In this document: piece after piece, positions 45,118 through 49,350 of the stretch
Layout of the letters: every line of letters starts with the position of its first letter
Position numbering within the stretch: the stretch's first letter is position 1
Origin: an uncultured Pirellula sp.
Lineage (GTDB): Bacteria; Planctomycetota; Planctomycetia; Pirellulales; Pirellulaceae
Length of the DNA: 49,350 nucleotides
Assembly: GCA_903892355.1 (NCBI GenBank)
Contig: CAITIE010000154.1
Span: forward strand, 1-49,350
Direction: 5' to 3'
Program-made: the position numbers and the translations under genes
The notes under the pieces: model-generated
What the model was told of the DNA's origin: nothing
Database searches by the model: none
What the model saw: only the letters and a program-made list of their open reading frames with translations

Positions 45118-46963
45118 TCGATTCAGCGACACCAACAGCGCCACTCGTTTCTTCCCCCACCGAAATCAACGAATCGCTCGTCAGCGCCTCACCAGGATCC
45201 GATTTGTCCGTTGGAGAGCCAGTCTGTTCTAAGTTCGTTTCAGGCAGCGACGCATGCAGCGAGAGAATTCGCTTCAACTCAGCGAATGCGCTCGGGTGAC
45301 GCAACAATCCGTTATGCGTCGTCGCTGCCCGCACTTCACTTTCCGAGCGCTTGTGAACAGCACTGTCTATGGACACCACTCCATCGGAGCGACCATGACC
45401 CACCATCACATTCCCGGTTCCCAAGATTGTATGCACAGGAACCCGTTCGCTTAGCCGCAAAGAATCGATCGCAGCGAGAAATGGTTGGTTCGGATCGAGC
45501 ATCTCAATACTGTTTGGAAAACCGGTAGATACCGAGTCTTTGAAGGCGCCCGGATTGCATTCCAAGAGTCGTTCCATACTTCGATCCGATGCCACAACGA
45601 GAGCACTCGCCAATTGCCCAATTCCACGACTGGCAGTGCGACTTCCTTGATGAGGAGTCGCGATGAACACGACTCGACTGGCCATCGGATGGGGATCGAA
45701 AAACAATCGCTCCGAGAGCCGCGATTTCATCTCTGGGGTGGTTCGAAGGGTTTCAAGGGGTACATTCGCGATCGCATCCCAAACTTGCTCATCGCTGTAC
45801 GAGATCAGCAACTTCGAAATCAATCCCCCCATGCTATGCCCAACCACGACACCTTGTTGCAAGAATGGATTCTCATGCTCAGGGTCGTACTTGGCTTGCA
45901 CTTTCTCGAGTTGGCTTCTCAACGCGTAGGCCGACCGGATAAATGGAGCCCCAGTGGAGTATTTGAACGCCCAGATCTGGTACGTGTCCGTGATCCCAGG
46001 TGTTGCTCGCAATTCGTTGTAAATGTCTGTCCATGCATCCGGACTAGAGAGGAGACCGTGGACCAGGATGAGCGGAATTTTGTCCGCTTGAAATGGCTCG
46101 GTGAAATAAAGGTACGATGGTTCGCTAGGTTGATCCGGCCGCAAAAAATCCTGGAGTCGCGTTTGTGGATGATGATGCAGTGCATACGCAACGCTTGCCG
46201 TTAAGTCATGGGACAATCGACAATGGCGACCATCGATGCATACCGTGCGTACGACTAAAGGGTTGTAAAGAGTGAGGGTTGGCCCATCGGGATGCAAAAT
46301 CGCAGTCGCGGCAAAACATGAGGTATCAGGAAGGAAATCGGTTTCATGGGGGGCTTTGGATGGCTTGCGCCGAATCACGATCACCGGTACTCCAATCCCG
46401 GATTCCGAATAGCGATTGGTAATCGTGGAGGTCGAGTACCTTCCGACAACCATCAGCTCCTGGAAATCGGACGAATCCCACGCGAATCCGTGGTACTCGA
46501 TCGGGATGAGGCGTTGCTCCCCGGCAGAATGGATGGTCAATCGTTGGCTTGGAACCAATCGCTTGTGTTTCTGTCCTTCATAGATGAGCCTTGCCAAGCT
46601 TCCATTGTAGCTACGAATCGCTGCGGAACTTCTGGGATCACCTTCGGTTGCGTCAGACGGGCTCTCAGCAAATGCTTGCCAGTTCCAAAGGGCCGACGCG
46701 CTGAATCCATCAACGCATTCTGGATTTTGAAAAAATGCTTGATGCTCGGCATCTCGAAATCGTTGCGATGCCATCCCCAGCCAATCGATTTGGTCCGGTT
46801 CCAGCCCTTTGCCCATAAGATGAGCGCGAATCGGGTGCACCGATTTGTGGTCGACTAAACCGTGCTTGCCACCATCCATCCAATACGACTTCAGTCGCAA
46901 CTGGCTACACCCCAGTCCCAAGCTGATAACGGCAATTCCGAATAGAAATCGGCAAAGATACAT
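45107..46963 (-). CDS. Alpha/beta hydrolase lipoprotein (PGAP1-like lipase fold)
   Basis: A 618-aa protein with a lipoprotein leader (MYLCRFLFGIAVISLGLG-C19), so probably membrane-anchored. About 300 residues of unassigned sequence precede the hydrolase domain. That domain begins with IPLILVHGLLSSPDAWTD (oxyanion region) and has the nucleophile S377 in GHSMGG; GHGRSDGVV and TTHNGLLRHP may carry the acid and His. The pattern resembles PGAP1-like and triacylglycerol lipase-type hydrolases; the substrate is unknown. Its 3' end overlaps that of sbcC by 11 nt tail to tail. Confidence 0.85.
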   Translation of the reverse strand: MYLCRFLFGIAVISLGLGCSQLRLKSYWMDGGKHGLVDHKSVHPIRAHLMGKGLEPDQIDWLGMASQRFRDAEHQAFFQNPECVDGFSASALWNWQAFAESPSDATEGDPRSSAAIRSYNGSLARLIYEGQKHKRLVPSQRLTIHSAGEQRLIPIEYHGFAWDSSDFQELMVVGRYSTSTITNRYSESGIGVPVIVIRRKPSKAPHETDFLPDTSCFAATAILHPDGPTLTLYNPLVVRTVCIDGRHCRLSHDLTASVAYALHHHPQTRLQDFLRPDQPSEPSYLYFTEPFQADKIPLILVHGLLSSPDAWTDIYNELRATPGITDTYQIWAFKYSTGAPFIRSAYALRSQLEKVQAKYDPEHENPFLQQGVVVGHSMGGLISKLLISYSDEQVWDAIANVPLETLRTTPEMKSRLSERLFFDPHPMASRVVFIATPHQGSRTASRGIGQLASALVVASDRSMERLLECNPGAFKDSVSTGFPNSIEMLDPNQPFLAAIDSLRLSERVPVHTILGTGNVMVGHGRSDGVVSIDSAVHKRSESEVRAATTHNGLLRHPSAFAELKRILSLHASLPETNLEQTGSPTDKSDPGEALTSDSLISVGEETSGAVGVAESINQ

Positions 46964-47113
46964 ATCGCCACGGATGGTTAGCCAGAAAGTACACCCCCCA
47001 CGGGCAACCTCGCTGGATCAGTAGAGCTGCGAATACGCATCCATGCGATCAAAGAACGAGCTTCCAAGAAGACTCAACATTCCGTGATCGGCATCGAACG
47101 CGAGACAGCTCAC

Positions 47114-47154
47114 AAAAACGGAAACGAATCGATTATTCCGAGGATCCCGTTTTT
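47114..47154. terminator. Inverted repeat behind the sulfatase gene
   Basis: AAAAACGG (47114-47121) and CCGTTTTT (47147-47154) are perfectly complementary across a 25-nt loop that can itself form a small stem (CGGAA/TTCCG). A-runs and T-runs at the ends allow U-tract termination in both directions. It is 46 nt past the sulfatase stop on the minus strand. Confidence 0.45.
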
Positions 47155-47199
47155 GATTCCTCACCTAGGAAACAAATACTCCCGGCCACGGTTCGCGAA

Positions 47200-48597
47200 T
47201 CATGCTGCTTTGTTGGCCTTGGCCTTCTTTGCGTTGGGCTTCGCAGGCTCATCCTTTTCTGTCGGTTCGGCCTGCTGTGCATTCCATAGGTCAAATAGCT
47301 TCTGGAGTTCTGAAACGCGAGCAGGTTCGTTCGATGAGAGATTGTTCCGCTCACCGACGTCCTCCGCTAGGTTGTAGAGCTCGGGGCTTCCTGATCCTCC
47401 CCTCGAAACTACCAATTTCCAATCGCCGTGCCGAACTGCCCATTGTTCTCCAAAACGCCAATACATGGTGTTGTGAGGGCGATTGGAGTCATCGCCTCGC
47501 AGGAATGGGACTAAGTCCACACCATCGATCGATTCACTCGATGCGACAGGCGCCCCTAAGGCCGCCATGCACGTTGGGAGTACATCGAGATTCATCACTG
47601 GGAATTCGTAGGTTTTGCCGGCGGGAAGATGACCTTTCCATTGCACGAAAAAAGGAACGCGAGGGCCACCTTCGAAGGTAGTCATTTTGAAACCCCTCAA
47701 CGGATCATTACGAGAGGTTGTGGCTTGGGTAGGTCCCCCGTTGTCGGCAATGAAGAAGACGAGTGTATTTTCTTCCTGTTGGATCGATCGAATCTTTTCT
47801 AACACCTGTCCAATCGCGTCGTCCATGCCCGCCATCATCGCGGCGAACATCCTTCGTTTTTCATTCGCTATATCGGGAAAACGGTCAAGATACTTCTGGG
47901 GAGCTTGAAGCGGGGCATGCTGTGCGTTAAATGGCAAATACAAGAACCATGGTTTCGTTCGATTGCGTTCTAACCAATCCAAGGCACGCTCGGCATACTT
48001 CTCGGTGGTGTAGAACTCGGGGTCTTCGATGGGTGTGATCGAATCCGATACCTTCGTATCTATAAAATTGGTCGGATGGTAAAAGGGTGTATTTCCCAAA
48101 GTTCCAAAGAACTCATCAAAACCTCGTTGGGTCGGACGGTATTTCGGAAGATTTCCCAGGTGCCATTTCCCGATGGCCCCAGTTGCGTATCCCTCGCTCC
48201 GCAACCGGTCCGCAAGGGTTTTTTCGGAAAGAGATAGCCCATGCCTCCGAGTGATCGCGTTGAACTCATGCCCAAAACGAGTCGGGTACTTACCCGTTAG
48301 CAATCCCGCGCGTGAAGGACTGCAGTAGGTTGCTGCGACGTAGCCCTGGGTGCAACGCACACCGTTGAGGGCTATAGAATCGATGTTGGGTGTTGGAATG
48401 TCCTTGCATCCTTGGACACCCGTTTCACCGTACCCAAGATCATCGGCGTAAATCAGGAGGATATTCGGTTTGCCCCCTTCAGCAAATACCGCAGACGACG
48501 CATTCAGACACAACCAGAATCCAATCCCAAAGACGATCCTCTGGAAGCGAATGGAACGTGAAACTCTTCGCGCAGTCGCAACAAATGAAAGCTGCAT
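47200..48597 (-). CDS. Secreted sulfatase (Cys-type)
   Basis: A 465-aa arylsulfatase-like enzyme. A long leader of about 39 residues (hydrophobic core IVFGIGFWLCLNASSAVFA) is followed by NILLIYADDLGYGETG, with the metal-binding DD. The activation motif C92-S-P-S-R96 should give formylglycine. GKWHLG, HAPLQAPQKYL and IADNGGPT carry further active-site residues. The C-terminal 20 residues are Lys/Ala/Pro-rich (PAKPNAKKAKANKAA). A GTG at 48612 could start 5 codons earlier. It is not in an operon here; substrate unknown. Confidence 0.95.
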   Translation of the reverse strand: MQLSFVATARRVSRSIRFQRIVFGIGFWLCLNASSAVFAEGGKPNILLIYADDLGYGETGVQGCKDIPTPNIDSIALNGVRCTQGYVAATYCSPSRAGLLTGKYPTRFGHEFNAITRRHGLSLSEKTLADRLRSEGYATGAIGKWHLGNLPKYRPTQRGFDEFFGTLGNTPFYHPTNFIDTKVSDSITPIEDPEFYTTEKYAERALDWLERNRTKPWFLYLPFNAQHAPLQAPQKYLDRFPDIANEKRRMFAAMMAGMDDAIGQVLEKIRSIQQEENTLVFFIADNGGPTQATTSRNDPLRGFKMTTFEGGPRVPFFVQWKGHLPAGKTYEFPVMNLDVLPTCMAALGAPVASSESIDGVDLVPFLRGDDSNRPHNTMYWRFGEQWAVRHGDWKLVVSRGGSGSPELYNLAEDVGERNNLSSNEPARVSELQKLFDLWNAQQAEPTEKDEPAKPNAKKAKANKAA

Positions 48598-49051
48598 TGA
48601 AACACTCCGCACTGAATATAAATTTGCTGTCGGAACTGCATACTACCGATATCAAAAGCAAAAATCCCTAGTCCTGCAGGACGACTCTCACTATATCAGA
48701 TCACTACGACCAAGGGATACATCCACGCCATGCACTCCACAACGCGCATCGTAAGAACCTCCGTGGAGATGCTGAGAGCCTTTTCTAACCGCCCCTTTTC
48801 TAACCACCCGCCACCCTTTTCTAACCACCCGCCACCCTTTTCTAACCACCCCATAGGTGCGATTCTTTTTTGGATTTAGGCCCTACCCCGCGAGATCCTC
48901 TCTAAGAACTGGGAATTAGACCTGCTCCCGGAACGCGACAAGGATGTTAAGATGAATGGGTCGATATCGTATTGGGCGACTCGACTTCCGACGATGATAA
49001 GCCAGTTTTTTGCTCGATCGACCGCGATCTACGCTAACCTAAAAATTGTTC
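48598..49051. other. Divergent sulfatase/hemY intergenic region
   Basis: 454 nt without a recognisable gene. It holds the 21-bp tandem repeat at 48779-48851. No strong promoter pair was found for either flanking gene. Confidence 0.45.
48779..48851. repeat. 21-bp tandem repeat, about 3.5 copies
   Basis: The 12-nt core CCTTTTCTAACC occurs at 48779, 48794, 48815 and 48836. The last three are 21 nt apart with the linker ACCCGCCAC; the first is a shortened copy (15 nt). The two full units are identical. Confidence 0.92.
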
Positions 49052-49350
49052 ATGACCAAGATTAGGATCGCAGTTGTCGGCGGTGGTATCAGTGGCCTAG
49101 CTACCGCCTGGTACCTGGAACGTGGCCTTTCTAACGCTGGCATAAACAACGCTTCCGTCCATGTCTTGGACGCGGGTAGTCATGTGGGTGGCGTTATCCA
49201 AACCCTTTCCAGCGACCACTCCAACCCAATCGCGACCGATTATTCAGAACCATATCTGATTGAATTGGGCGCTGATAATTTCGCGACGCTGCTCCCCGAT
49301 GCGATGCAACTCGTGCGGGAAATGGGACTCGAATCCGAGTTCATCACGCC
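49052..49350 (+). CDS. hemY: Protoporphyrinogen/coproporphyrinogen oxidase, N-terminal part
   Basis: The first 99 codons of an FAD-dependent amine-oxidase-fold protein: VVGGGISGLATAWYLE (dinucleotide motif), then VHVLDAGSHVGGVIQT and LIELGADNF, the order and wording of HemY-type porphyrinogen oxidases of heme synthesis. The gene runs past the right edge. Other members of the same fold (amine oxidases, phytoene desaturases) are not excluded by the N-terminus alone, but ELGADNF favours the porphyrinogen enzyme. Confidence 0.75.
   Translation, partial: MTKIRIAVVGGGISGLATAWYLERGLSNAGINNASVHVLDAGSHVGGVIQTLSSDHSNPIATDYSEPYLIELGADNFATLLPDAMQLVREMGLESEFIT

Overview
The window looks like a chromosomal segment of a planctomycete (Planctomycetota, probably Pirellulales; the order is inference). 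The signs are two PSCyt1/DUF1549/DUF1553 plus DUF1501 gene pairs, two secreted Cys-type sulfatases, a Ser/Thr kinase with DWG in place of DFG, weak Shine-Dalgarno signals, and several tightly coupled operons. GC is moderate in the housekeeping part and higher in the first ~4.5 kb (rough hand counts only).

Region 1-8.8 kb (all minus strand) is accessory. A FadR-type GntR regulator, a PSCyt1-DUF1549-NPCBM-DUF1553 protein, a DUF1501 protein and a sulfatase (cut by the window edge) form one operon with gaps of 3-4 nt. A near-consensus promoter in front of the regulator has a palindromic FadR-like operator lying in its spacer. Behind the operon (6121-8365) is a row of degraded genes: an LRR-like remnant, a frameshifted secreted protein, the C-terminal end of a sialate O-acetylesterase joined to the N-terminal end of a sterol-desaturase-like protein, and a serine hydrolase without a start. 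A tRNA-Arg(UCG) gene (8804-8877) closes this side, its 3' end facing the remnants.

Region 9-17 kb is nitrogen assimilation: a LysR regulator, then gltB and gltD (glutamate synthase). Structured intergenic sequences lie before gltB and between gltB and gltD. Region 17-23 kb holds a FadL/OmpP1-type outer-membrane protein, a convergent PQQ-type beta-propeller protein, and a pepT plus flavin-dependent halogenase pair. The halogenase has an extra C-terminal winged-helix-like part and a possible small peptide gene after it.

Region 23-31 kb is core physiology: dxr, rseP (site-2 protease) and a small HExxH membrane protein in one coupled operon, divergent from ftsH, followed by an ACS-type MFS transporter. 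Region 31-41 kb carries a Ser/Thr kinase with three PAS domains, a secreted BNR/Asp-box protein, a second PSCyt/DUF1501 pair (with a LamG-like insert instead of NPCBM) and an orphan NarL-type response regulator. Region 41-49 kb has sbcD-sbcC, a convergent lipoprotein alpha/beta hydrolase, a second sulfatase and the start of a protoporphyrinogen oxidase gene. No CRISPR array, rRNA, intact insertion sequence or phage gene was seen.
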